DNA of 64,000 bases, taken from the NCBI GenBank assembly GCA_963210315.1, contig OY723250.1, forward strand, positions 310,001-374,000, written 5' to 3'. Each line of letters opens with the position of its first letter. The first letter of the stretch is position 1. The DNA is from Rhynchopus euleeides. Lineage: Eukaryota; Euglenozoa; Diplonemea; Diplonemida; Diplonemidae. The position numbers and the translations under genes were made by a program. Below are positions 21,132 to 29,865 of the stretch, one piece after another. The notes under the pieces were generated by a model. It was not told where the DNA came from, made no database searches, and saw nothing but the letters and a program-made list of their open reading frames with translations.

Positions 21132-21584
21132 GATGATCCGCTGAGCGGCAAAACTCCAACCTGTATTCTGCTGCCGCTCTGTGACTCAAGCGTACTTTTG
21201 CAGTGTGGCATTTCTCTCACACTATGTTGCCACTTGCTGCCACGCAAATAAGAGTCCTCGTGGGGGATGTGAGTGTTGGAGTCAACTGAGTGTGTGGTGG
21301 GGGGGGGGGGGCACGAACGTGCGTGTGGTGGGGGCGCGGGGGGCGGGTGTGTGCAGGAACCTGCTGGGTTCACCCGCTGTCAACGTAATATTGCTGAAGA
21401 TCGAACTAAGGTCTTAACCTCTGAGTGTAAGACCTTAAAGAGGTTACACTAAGAGGTTTAAGACCTTAATTAAGGGGATTCAGATGTTGGGCTTTTTTGG
21501 GCCGTTTATGGACTAAGGTCTTAATCTAAGAGGAGGAGGAGGTAGATTTGGCGAAAAAAATTCCTCTCTTATTAAGATCTGAAT
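21132..21584. other. transposase 3' flank with inverted AAGGTCTTAA repeats
   Basis: A G run lies at 21299-21310. ACTAAGGTCTTAA at 21404, TTTAAGACCTTAATTAA near 21457 and GACTAAGGTCTTAAT near 21512 form a set of inverted copies, perhaps the remains of another palindromic element or the subterminal region of the hAT element. No gene. Confidence 0.45.
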
Positions 21585-21703
21585 ACATCCATGTAAAATA
21601 CATGTATATCAAGTAAAAATGCATGTATAATAGTTGACATGCAAGTATTATACATGTATTTTTACTTGATATACATGTATTTTACATGTATATTTCAGGC
21701 ATA
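21585..21703. mobile_element. palindromic TA element X', left part (interrupted by Y)
   Basis: Repeats of TACATGTATA, ATATCAAGTAAAAAT and GACATGCAAGTATTATAC match the intact element X at 60486-61275. The left terminus is not seen and is probably lost. The element resumes at 24086 after the insertion of Y; the joined sequence across the insertion equals the uninterrupted sequence at 61065-61090 in X. Confidence 0.8.
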
Positions 21704-21865
21704 CACGGTGGACTCCAGCGGCCCTAGCGGGAGTCTGGGAGCGGGAGTCTGAGCGGGTGTCAAAGACTCCCGCTAGCGGGAGTCTATACTCCCGCTAGGG
21801 GGAGTCTGACTCCCCCTAGCGGGAGTCTTTTCACCTATTTTCATCCATTTTTCCCATGATATAGT
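21704..21865 (+). repeat. left terminal inverted repeat of Y
   Basis: It pairs with 23910-24085. Compared with the right TIR it lacks the block containing GAAAAGGGTTACCC next to the terminus; the inner ~100 bp are nearly identical. Confidence 0.85.
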
Positions 21866-22143
21866 TACAGTCTACTGGCGTGGGGGGTAAAATCATGCGG
21901 GGGGAAGGTGGAAGAGGGATGGGGAGGGGCTTGTTTTGCTTCTGTCAGTTTCCCCGGACTCTGGACTACCTACCTATCCTCCTGGTAGCGGCTGCACCTG
22001 CGGAGGTGAGCGGTTAGAATTTGAGGTGTCAAAGTGCGGCCATCGCCTGTCGTAGTTGTGTTACACCTTGGGCAAGACAAGCCATCCTGCAGGCCTCATC
22101 TTCTTCGTCAGAACTGTCATCCCCCTCCTGCTGTGCGCGTTGA

Positions 22144-23166
22144 TCAAGCGTGCTCAAAGTCGCCTCGGATGACACGAATGGTGTGAAAGTCGCCCCCAGC
22201 GGGATTGGCATTTTGCACAAGCAGAGCGGCAAAATTGCGGTGTCCTTCGGGGAACCGGAACAGGAAGTAGGGCGCGCTGATGGGTTCAACGAAGTCCTGT
22301 GTGTTGCAGTGCACAAACCCCTTCTGCAGCTGTGTCAACTGTGTGCAAAGAACATACACAGCCAATCTATGAGCGTGTCGGGTGTGCAGACACGGACACA
22401 GAATGACTTCTCTATACCCGAGGATCCCGTCCTGCGACAGGTGCGCAACCTTCCAAGGCATGCCCGATTCGCGCCGCTTCTCTTCTGCCATCGCAAGATC
22501 TCTCTCGTAAGTTGCGGAGCTGGCGATTGTAACGGCATCTTTCTTGCGATGTCCGTTCTCTGCTTCTTCAAATTCGTCGTTGTTCTGCAGAGGCACTGCA
22601 TCTTCTGGAGCCCACCAATGATGGAGACTGTGTACGTAGGCATTGCGCGTTGATCCCTTTTCGGCATGCTCCATCAACCAGTGAAATATATGCCCTGAGA
22701 TCCGAGCACGCAAGAAGGGAATCCGGGCTGACTCATCCTTGCATCCCCAGAAGCGCCAGGGGATGTCTGCATACCGGAAATGCATGAGGTCTGCAAGGGA
22801 GACAAAGAGGTAGCGGAACAAGCCCTTGTAGGTGTGTCCTGTGACAGGCAAGCACGACCTTCCGGAACTGAGCACCTGTCCCATGCTGCGACACATTCAG
22901 TGCAAGGTTTGTACAGGTCTTGTCGAATATTTTTTTGTTGTCTCATCCAGTACCCTGATCAGCCGCATGGCGAGCCCCTTGCAGTCATGGAGTGCTGGGG
23001 TGACGTAGCGGGCATTGGGAAGCACACCTGCCAAGAGGGAGGGGTAGCCAGCCTCTTTCATCTCAGAGAGAGTCAGGTGCGGGTATCGATGCACCTGTTG
23101 ATACCAGCGTTCTTCTGGGATGTCGCACAGTGAGCATCGGTGCCCTCGCCCCCCGCATCGCCTCAT
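22144..23166 (-). CDS. uncharacterised protein of element Y, one in-frame TGA
   Basis: The frame starts at ATG 23166 and runs 89 codons to a TGA at 22897-22899. It continues in the same frame, directly with an ATG, for 250 more codons to 22144. The N-terminal part has a small Cys/His cluster (CGGRGHRCSLC) and the segment PALHDCKGLAMRLIRVLDE; the C-terminal part is rich in aromatic residues (FRYLFVSLADLMHFRYADI, HIFHWLMEHAEKGS). Continuity of frame and composition on both sides suggests one ~340-residue protein with a recent nonsense change, a stop that is read through, or a very short intron. Its place inside a TIR element makes it the best candidate for the mobility protein, but I see no DDE, HUH or Tyr-recombinase motif. 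Function unknown. Confidence 0.55.
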
Positions 23167-23186
23167 TGTTGCCCACTGCTGATCTA

Positions 23187-23282
23187 TACTCCCGCTAGCG
23201 GGAGTTGGACTCCCCCTAGTTGAGACTCCCGAAAAGGGTTAAACCCGGTAGTGGTACCCTACCCCCGCTGGAGTCCACCGTG
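23187..23282 (-). repeat. extra copy of the right-hand end of Y inside the element
   Basis: It runs from TATACTCCCGCTAGCGGGAG through GACTCCCGAAAAGGGTT to GGAGTCCACCGTG, in the same orientation as the true right end at 24085 and followed by CAAGG instead of TA. It implies a second, now incomplete copy of the element or a recombination between two copies. Confidence 0.8.
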
Positions 23283-23431
23283 CAAGGCCGGATCAGCCCA
23301 CGGGTGGGTTTGAGGAAGAAATCTGGGGGGGCAAATTTTGCTGCGACTTCCGGTTTCACCCGGCCGAACTCCAGCATCTATCCAGACCCACGGTGCCAAG
23401 CCGTTCGCCCGTGTCGCGATCATTCGCGGCT

Positions 23432-23812
23432 TCAGGCTGCCCCCGACGACACGTTTGTATCCTGCACCTTGCCATACTTCGCCTCCACCTTGTATATGAC
23501 GGAGATCGCCCTCCTTCCGCATCGTTGCGACTTCCCTGACAGCGAACTTATCCATGTCAGGGAAGACATGGCGATGATTGCGTTGGCCACCTGGGTGCTG
23601 TGCTTGGGGAGCTCCTTGCTCAACACCGTTGCTAGGAGCCTTCTAATGGATCCCAGTGTCAGCACACTGCCCCCTTTTTTAACAAGGAAGGCCGTGCAAA
23701 AATCATGCACAATGTTCGTCGCCTCCGCAGCCTCGGGACTCTCTGCGCTCTTCTTCTTCTTAATCGACTTTGCCGCCGGCTTCGCTGCCGGATTCGTTGT
23801 CGTCTTCCCCAT
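23432..23812 (-). CDS. small basic protein of element Y
   Basis: 126 residues from ATG 23812. The N-terminus is Lys/Ala/Pro-rich with KSIKKKKS, a probable nuclear signal. The remainder (TNIVHDFCTAFLVKKGGSVL, LGSIRRLLATVLSKELPKHS) could form a small helical, perhaps DNA-binding, domain. It lies between the extra internal end and the right TIR, on the same strand as the larger ORF. Function unknown; it might be cargo or an accessory factor. Confidence 0.5.
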   Translation of the reverse strand: MGKTTTNPAAKPAAKSIKKKKSAESPEAAEATNIVHDFCTAFLVKKGGSVLTLGSIRRLLATVLSKELPKHSTQVANAIIAMSSLTWISSLSGKSQRCGRRAISVIYKVEAKYGKVQDTNVSSGAA

Positions 23813-23909
23813 TTTTGTGAATCAGGTCTGCGAGCTGGGATAGGTGGAAACGTCCGTTTCGTTTGGTGTGGCTGTACTTCAGTGACGAGTGCCACGTTGC
23901 ATAGGTATC

Positions 23910-24085
23910 ATGGGAAAAATGAGTGAAAATAGGTGAAAAGACTCCCGCTAGGGGGAGTCAGACTCCCCCTAGCGGGAGTATAGACTCCCGCTAGCGGGAG
24001 TCTATACTCCCGCTAGCGGGAGTTGGACTCCCCCTAGTTGAGACTCCCGAAAAGGGTTACCCTACCCCCGCTGGAGTCCACCGTG
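23910..24085 (-). repeat. right terminal inverted repeat of Y
   Basis: Carries, from the outside in, CACGGTGGACTCCAGCGG, a block with GGGTAACCCTTTTCGGGAG, two full ACTCCCGCTAGCGGGAGT palindromes and the inner block shared with the left TIR. The GAAAAGGGTTACCCT block is also present just inside the right end of element W (30015-30030). Confidence 0.85.
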
Positions 24086-24192
24086 TATACATGTATTATA
24101 CATGTATAATAGTTGACATGCAAGTATTATACATGTATAATACATGTATATACTTGTAGGTATACATGTAAAATTTACAAGATCCCACCGTG
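24086..24192. mobile_element. palindromic TA element X', right part
   Basis: Continues X' after the Y insertion and ends with AATTTTACATG-type sequence and GATCCCACCGTG, the same terminus as X. It is followed at once by a C run. Confidence 0.85.
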
Positions 24193-24216
24193 CCCCCCCC
24201 CCAGGGAAAACCTTAA

Positions 24217-25342
24217 GGGGGGAAAATTACGGGATTTTTCACATAGGCGAGGAACACGCACAAAATGGCTGTAAACTTGAAACCCCGGCCCCTGGGAGTA
24301 TTTGGGGGCGGTCTGGGTGGTTTTTGGGGGTATTTGGTCACTTCTGAGCCAATCCGTGACCATACTCAAAAAAGTGTCATGGTTTGGTTCCGACCCCCCC
24401 ATCCGAACCACCCTTCCGAGCCTGTCCCGCCCGACTTGCCCGCAACATTCCGCCTTTTCTTGTCTTGGGTGGGTACTGATGCCTCCGGTTCAATTTGGGA
24501 GCAAATGAGTGTGACAACCTTGGGAAGGAGCGTCTTCTCGCCAGCATTTCCTGATACCACTTGCTGCAGCGTCCACCGACCACTGCGCCTGGCGGTTTGT
24601 ACACCGAATAAGGCTTTGGAACCCACACCGGCATATTTTCCAAAGACGCCAGCCCCAAACTCCACTCGCGCACCGTCTCCGGCCTCTCCTTTCCATCTGC
24701 AGCTGAGTTCCCCAGCATTCTGGCCGTCGTCCGGCATCTCTTTCAGCTCTTTCAGTGCTGCAATGAAGAGCGCGTAAGTGGGGGTGATGGTGCAGAGGAC
24801 GGGGATCATCGCCACTGAGAAGTCCCACTGCAGTGCCGTAGAGCCGGGGTGACACAGTTGATACACCACACCCACTTCGCTGTTGCCGTTTCCCCTGATG
24901 AAGTCCTCGATGCATCCGACACCTCGGGGAGGGCACATCATGACGCCTCCCGAGCGACGTCCTTGCATTCGCAGACACACCCCGGTTTTTGTTGAGAATA
25001 TCGGCAGAAACCTGATAGAACACTCGCTGAAATGCCATTTTTTTGACCCGATAGTGCTCAGATGCCTCATCAGAGGCGGCAGAACGTGGTACATGACGGG
25101 GGGTTTTGATGACGCAGGTGACAGGGTGCTCGGGAGACTCAGCCGGGGAGGGGTTCGGTACCAAACCATGACACTTTTTTCAACACAGCGTTTCAGCCGC
25201 GTTCCGGGGCACCAAAGTGGGTGTCCCACACCCAGGGGCGGTTTTTGGGGTGATCTGGCCACTTTTTCAGCATTTTTGGAGGGTTTAGGGTGGAAAATTG
25301 CCTATGTCGAAAAATGTCGTAATTTTGACGGATTTCGGTACC
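24217..25342. mobile_element. Z: TTAA-flanked element with long diverged TIRs
   Basis: The left TIR (24217-24400) and right TIR (25145-25342) match in inverted orientation through several blocks: AAAATTACG, ATTTTTC, ACATAGGC, CCCCTGGG and AAAAAAGTGTCATGGTTTGG. TTAA flanks both ends (24213-24216, 25343-25346), which suits piggyBac- or Kolobok-like insertion. The TIRs differ at many positions, so it looks older than Y. The interior is about 745 bp and is open on the minus strand along its whole length. Confidence 0.65.
24366..25169 (-). CDS. ORF spanning the interior of element Z
   Basis: One minus-strand frame runs from an ATG inside the right TIR (ATGGTTTGG, about 25169) to a stop inside the left TIR, about 267 codons. 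Stretches such as EVGVVYQLCHPGSTALQWDF and AMIPVLCTITPTYALFIAAL look protein-like, but I know no related family. An overlapping frame is open for 224 codons, so chance openness of GC-rich DNA is a real alternative. Confidence 0.35.
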   Translation of the reverse strand: MVWYRTPPRLSLPSTLSPASSKPPVMYHVLPPLMRHLSTIGSKKWHFSECSIRFLPIFSTKTGVCLRMQGRRSGGVMMCPPRGVGCIEDFIRGNGNSEVGVVYQLCHPGSTALQWDFSVAMIPVLCTITPTYALFIAALKELKEMPDDGQNAGELSCRWKGEAGDGARVEFGAGVFGKYAGVGSKALFGVQTARRSGRWTLQQVVSGNAGEKTLLPKVVTLICSQIEPEASVPTQDKKRRNVAGKSGGTGSEGWFGWGGRNQTMTLF

Positions 25343-25626
25343 TTAAGACGGTCCCTACCCCCCCCCCCGGAGGAAATCCGTGAACTACCAAAAATCCTTA
25401 CCCCAGGGCCTGGGGGGGGGTTTTGATCGAGAGTGAATGGAAAAGTAAGTCTCCCAGATCGGGGGGGGGGGGGGGGGGGGTAGCGGGTAGCGAAGTAGAA
25501 GTGGAGGGAATCACAAGGAGGAGAACTGCCGGGAGGGGTGTTCACCAGGGGAAAAGATAGCGGTGGGGCTAGGGGGGCTAGCCCCAGTTGGCGGGCTGAG
25601 CGGCGGATTAGGTGGGGGTAGCCGCC
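25343..25626. other. short gap between Z and the next MITE
   Basis: Contains a G run (25460-25481). Nothing else recognised. Confidence 0.6.
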
Positions 25627-26394
25627 CAAGGCTCTCGCTAGGGGTGATTTGGCTAAAAAATCACCTAAAAAGACTTGGAGTTGCGTTCTTTGTTTGTACG
25701 AACGGTGCCTGCTAGTGCATGTGTGCAGGATACCGAACGCTGCCACGAGTCTTTTTAGTGCGAAAAGCTAGCTGTTCTTGCAAAAAAAACACCACTTGAA
25801 AAATTGGGGGGGTGAAAAAAAGTAAAATCACCCCCCGTGAAATTTAAAAAAAAACCGGGCTGGCGGAGTTGGTGGGGGTGGGGGTGTTAGGCGACCGCCT
25901 AACACCCGCACCAGCAGCAGAGAGGGCGCACGAGCAGGTCATCCCGCTCGTGCCCGGCACCGGGAAGCTGGGCTATGCAACAGAAGCATCTCCGCACATC
26001 ATCCGCCCACAAGGAACAGATGTTCACTACCGTGGCCTCCGGCGGCTGGGGGGGCTCCGCCCCCCAGACCCCCCTGGGGCACGCGTTTCTCCTGTACCTA
26101 CCCTCCTGTGGATCACAGGACCGTGCTGAGCCAACCTTCCGAGCGGGACATCATCGGAAAACTCGCAACTGTCTTCCCGACCAAGCCCGGTGTGATTCTC
26201 CTCATATGCATCTGCTGTCCCAGCTCTCCTCGCCTGCTCCACACCACCGTCGGGTGGGGTGTGGAGCGGGTATGGGGAGGGCTGGGGCAGCAAACAAGGC
26301 AGGGATGAGGCCGAGAGCAGGGCTCCGCCTGCGTGATACGGGACCCCAAATCACCCCCCCCTGGGGGTCCCAGGGGTGATTAGCGAGAGCCCTG
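25627..26394. mobile_element. hAT-type MITE with perfect 8-bp duplication
   Basis: 768 bp. Ends CA(A/G)GGCTCTCGCTA inverted; flanks TAGCCGCC on both sides (25619-25626 and 26395-26402), an exact 8-bp duplication. Subterminal GGGGTGATTT and AAATCACCCC blocks are inverted. It contains a copy of repeat R (26013-26074), which therefore either inserted later or travels with the element. No coding capacity. Confidence 0.88.
26013..26074 (+). repeat. GC-hairpin repeat family R, copy 3
   Basis: GGAACAGATGTTCACTACCG, GGCCTCCGGCGG and the long G/C hairpin. It lies inside the hAT MITE at 25627-26394. Confidence 0.85.
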
Positions 26395-26805
26395 TAGCCG
26401 CCCTCACTTAAAAAAAAAATACCGATCGCCCATGATTACTGCTAAATGATATTGACATTGGCGGGGGTGGTTCGGGTTTCCACCCCCCGTAGAAGAGCTT
26501 CAACCCGGTTACACTGGTTCGACGGTCGACGTCGAAGAGAGTATGGTTTTACAGGAACAGATGCTCACTACCGTGGCCTCCGGCGGCTGGGGGGCTCCGC
26601 CCCCCAGACCCCCCATGTAGCGTGTGCTCGTCTAGTAACCAAGTCCTTGCGAGATAGCTCTCTCTCTGCCCCTCTCAACTGCTGGGGTCGAGAGGGTGTT
26701 CAGTTTGATGAAACGGGTGAAAACATGTCTCAGAGGCTCCCTCCTCGACCTGACGATGGAGAGCCTGCTTCTGATCGACGCTGAGGGGGTATCACACAGG
26801 CAGCC
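26395..26805. other. spacer with repeat R and flanks
   Basis: No gene apart from the R repeat below and its matching flanks. Confidence 0.5.
26530..26660 (+). repeat. GC-hairpin repeat family R, copy 4, with both flanks
   Basis: Core at 26554-26614. The left flank (GACGTCGAAGAGAGTATGG) matches the copy at 3008-3095; the right flank (AACCAAGTCCTTGCGAG) matches the copy at 2798-2898. This copy therefore defines the longest version of the repeat, about 130 bp. Confidence 0.85.
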
Positions 26806-27298
26806 ATGGGGCAGTACGTGGCACGTTTCCTCAGTAAGCCGCGCACTCTCAAGTACAGCTCATTCAACGAGTTGCAGGAGTGCATGAATGCAGTGAGGAG
26901 CTGGAGACGGTCGACACCATCAGTGAAACAACCGGGGTGCAAACTGACGAGTAAGTGCACGAGGCGCTACCCCACCTAACCCCCACCTATTGGGCCCCGG
27001 TCAGAAAAGCTGTCTTCGGGCCTGGTGTTCACGACTGTGCGCTTCAAAAAAAATGCAACACACCCGCAACCCTGTGCGCGGCACACAGGTCAGGGAGGGT
27101 GACCTGCCGTGCCCCCCTCTCCTCCGCCCTTGCCCTGCAGGGGTTCTGACGGGGCGACACACTGTCGTGCATGCTGGTGGCGGTGTCCCGCATGCCCTGT
27201 GCGGTGTATTTTCCCCCGCAAACAGCTGCTTTGCTTTGCCCCCACCCCCCACCCCTCCCTGCGCTTGCGGCACTGGGGTCGAAAATAGAAGGCGGTAG
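26806..27298 (+). CDS. possible two-exon host gene, speculative
   Basis: ATG at 26806 opens MGQYVARFLSKPRTLKYSSF and stays open to a good donor, CTGACGA|GTAAGTG at 26951. A pyrimidine-rich tract and CCCTGCAG give an acceptor at 27140. The second exon (27141-27298) joins in frame and ends at TAG, for a 100-residue product. The splice signals are the best pair I found in the window, but no family is recognised and no other support exists. Confidence 0.3.
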
Positions 27299-28233
27299 GC
27301 GGTCATCCCGCCGGTGGGTCGGGGTGTGGCATTCCTGGCACATTTCCTTGCCTTAAAGGCGGAGGTGGCAACGCCAGAGTTTCTGCACGACCAGCACCTC
27401 TCAAAAAAGCATTTTTTCATACATTCGGCGTTATACCCGGTATCTACCGGGTATGTACCGGGTATTTTCGGTATTTCTGGGGTGACCCGTTTGGACCACG
27501 CTCTGGTGACTTTCTGGCCCTCTGGCTGGACAGAATGTTCTGGAAAAAAATTCCTGTACGAGTTTCTCGCAAAAATGGGCTGTCAGACCGCCTCCAGGGC
27601 AATTTTTTTTGAATTTTGGCCAAAAATACTGTTATTTTCCCGGTATCCGACGGGTATTTGGCCTGAAAACCCGGATCCTGGGGCAAATATACCACAAAAC
27701 CGACCCAGATTAGGTTGGAATCCGACAAAAATATGTACTCTCTGTGCAGAACTTCACCTAGAGCACGCGCAGGCGGTCGAAACACCCATTTTTTGGGATA
27801 ACAACGCTTGCCTGTTGCGAGCGAAGAACCCAGCAATACAGAGAGGGTCACTACCCACCGACACCCACCGACAGGGAGAAAACCCAGCCTTCTCATGCGC
27901 AGCAATGCCGCCCAATGCCACAAAGAAGGCACCCGAGGTCCTTTTCCACCACTCTTCATAGAGATGTTCATACAGAGTCGCGGGCATCGTCGTCGTCTTC
28001 ATATTCATCCTACCAGCCGCCAAAGCAGGCGTGGGAGGAAGAAGAGTTCAACGTGGTCCAAGGGGGACACGACGGATCAGTGATTTGCATAGTCTTCACT
28101 CTGCTTGTCGCCGTCTGGTTCAGGTTCAACAGCTCGAACTCCTCGACTTCCTTGGGTGAGCACTTTATGTGCTATGGGTGGCTGCAGCTGTCCACGATTG
28201 TACAAGCCAGAGGCATCTGACACCCTGAATATG

Positions 28234-28375
28234 AACCCTCAAGGGCCAGTGATCTCCTGCTGGTCGGGCTGCGGGACAGCGAAGCCTTCCTACTTCCAAG
28301 CATCGCAAACCCGAGGGAATACAGACTGGACAGATATTCACCACCGTGTCCTCCGGCAGCCCTCAGACCTCCTGT
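28234..28375 (+). repeat. GC-hairpin repeat family R, diverged copy 5, with upstream extension
   Basis: From GAACCCTCAAGGGCCAGTG through TCTCCTGCTGG and AGCGAAGCCTTCCTACTT to a decayed hairpin core (ACAGATATTCACCACCGTG). The upstream ~95 bp match 46332-46420 closely, so the pair belong to one subfamily. Confidence 0.75.
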
Positions 28376-28902
28376 GCCGTGTGCCTGTTTAGTAACGCGA
28401 TAGTCATTGCTTCTTTCTGTGTGTCCTAGCTGTAGCGTGTTCACATGTGGGTGGTTAGCGTCAATGTATCATCATGGCAGGTCAGGAAGAAGGGAACACG
28501 CTTTTCACCACGGCACCGAGTTGCCGTTGGTTCCTGGAGCGAGGTCTAGACAGGTTCCATCCCCCGTCATCACAAACGTATGCAGACGCACGGGATATGG
28601 GGGTCTCTGTGGTACGGGATCATGACAGGCGGGTATTGTCCTTTGGTCAAAGACACTATTTTGGAGAAGTTGGCTGTCGAGTGGCTCAGTCCTCGCACCT
28701 ACCGTCTACCCCGGCGCCGACCCTCCTGACTGGTTTCTCCACCGATGATAGTGTGGTTCACACTCACAAGGTAGCTACACTGAAGGCATCCCCATCCGGT
28801 GTGTGCCATGCATGCCGGAGGAAGGCAGCGTGGAACCCTGCCCTGTCTCTATTCAGGTTGACGTCTGTTGCAGTTTCTCTCAAATGAGCTTTGGTGCTGG
28901 TA

Positions 28903-29240
28903 TAGGGTGTACAGGACGTATGGGATATCCGCACGGGCGGACTGGATGGGCCATCCCACGGCGACCATCTCTCATAGGGGAGGCGTACGTGTTCTCACCT
29001 ACATCTAGGATAGTCGACGTTCTCCTATCGGTTCTCCCCTGGGAGAACCGATAGGAGAATGTAGGTTATCCTAGATGTCCCATAAAGGAGGTGGCACGTC
29101 CCCCCTGGGAGGACCGACATTCTCCCATCTGTTCTCGGCGTACGTTCCCCCAGGGGGGAACACGTACACCTCCCCTGTGGGATAGCGACCATCTCCCATG
29201 TGGGATATCCCACATGGGACATCGCGTCCTGTTCACCGTG
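28903..29240. mobile_element. U: palindromic TA element
   Basis: Right end reads CACGGTGAACAGGACG inward; the left end is TAGGGTGTACAGGACG, a slightly changed version. TA flanks both sides (28901-28902, 29241-29242). The inside is nested palindromes: an inner hairpin (about 29005-29080) with arms CCTATCGGTTCTCCC and GGGAGAACCGATAGG, and outer arms sharing GGGGAGG(C/T)GTACGTGTTC and GGATATCC. No coding. Confidence 0.75.
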
Positions 29241-29865
29241 TAGCCGTATGTTCTATGAGCCATCGTCACACAGGACCCATAATCAGCGGATACAACTGGT
29301 GCGGAAGGAGAGCTTTCGGGTTTGCGCAGTTCTGGGCTCCTGTTCTGAATCTGAGGGGATGAATGCCATAGGTCTGAGCTGACTCAGTGCGAAGCTCGGA
29401 TGAAGCTTCGGCCCAGTGAGCCCCAAGGACCAATCACCCAAGGACCTCGTCTGGATGGTTTTCCGCCCATTTTTGCCGAAAAACACCTGTTCAGGGGTGT
29501 CTGAAAGAAGGTGTTGGATACCTGAAGATCAGGTCCGCCCAAACACCCGCTTCCAGCACCCCCTCACCAGCGGAAGTCCACTATGTACACATAGGATCAC
29601 CAGTATGTCACGGGTATGCATCTGGTATACCGGGTAGTATACCAGTAATACCGGGTATACCGGGTCGATACCCGGTACATACCGGGGATAACGATTTTTT
29701 TTCGGTATACCCGGTATCTACCGGGTATACCCAAAATACCGAAAATACCGAAAATACCCGGTACATACCGGGTATACCGCCGAATGTATGTTTTTTTTAC
29801 CTTCTTTTTCTTTGTATTTTTTAACTTTGTACCCACCCCCCCCCCCCCCCCCACGTTGTGCGCTA

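Larger units (their letters stand above)
21704..24085. mobile_element. Y: 2.4-kb coding TIR element, ends CACGGTG, TA target duplication
   Basis: Both ends read CACGGTGGACTCCAGCGG inward. Flanks are TA on each side (21702-21703 and 24086-24087). X contains the same surroundings with only one TA (61074-61075), so both ends are fixed to the base. Long TIRs (roughly 160-200 bp) are built of the palindrome ACTCCCGCTAGCGGGAGT and variants. Their inner parts match almost exactly from TATACTCCCGCTAGGGGGAG through TTTTCACCTATTTTCA to TTTTTCCCATGATA; the left TIR has an internal deletion near its outer end. Two minus-strand ORFs lie inside (23166-22144 and 23812-23432). A third copy of the right-hand end (23187-23282) lies between them. 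TA duplication recalls Tc1/mariner-like or IS4EU-type elements, and CAC ends recall the CMC group, but I recognise no transposase signature, so the superfamily is open. Confidence 0.85.
27418..29790. mobile_element. 2.4-kb TIR element with TACCGGGTA-type ends
   Basis: CATACATTCGGCG(T/G)TATACCC at 27418 recurs inverted, ending at 29790. The match extends about 60 bp through TACCGGGTATTTTCGGTATT. Flanks are T runs on both sides (27412-27417 and 29791-29798), so the duplication is ambiguous. The interior carries further inverted TACCGGGTA units, an R-type repeat (28234-28375) and the palindromic element U (28903-29240). No coding sequence found. Confidence 0.55.

Noticed and set aside
24490-25164. 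224-codon alternative frame inside Z
   Set aside because: Arg/Cys/Ser-rich shadow composition; the other frame is longer and more protein-like, though itself uncertain.
28331-28375. CACCGTG inside repeat R taken as an end of the TA family
   Set aside because: It is part of the conserved R core (CTACCGTGGCC) and lacks TA flanks.
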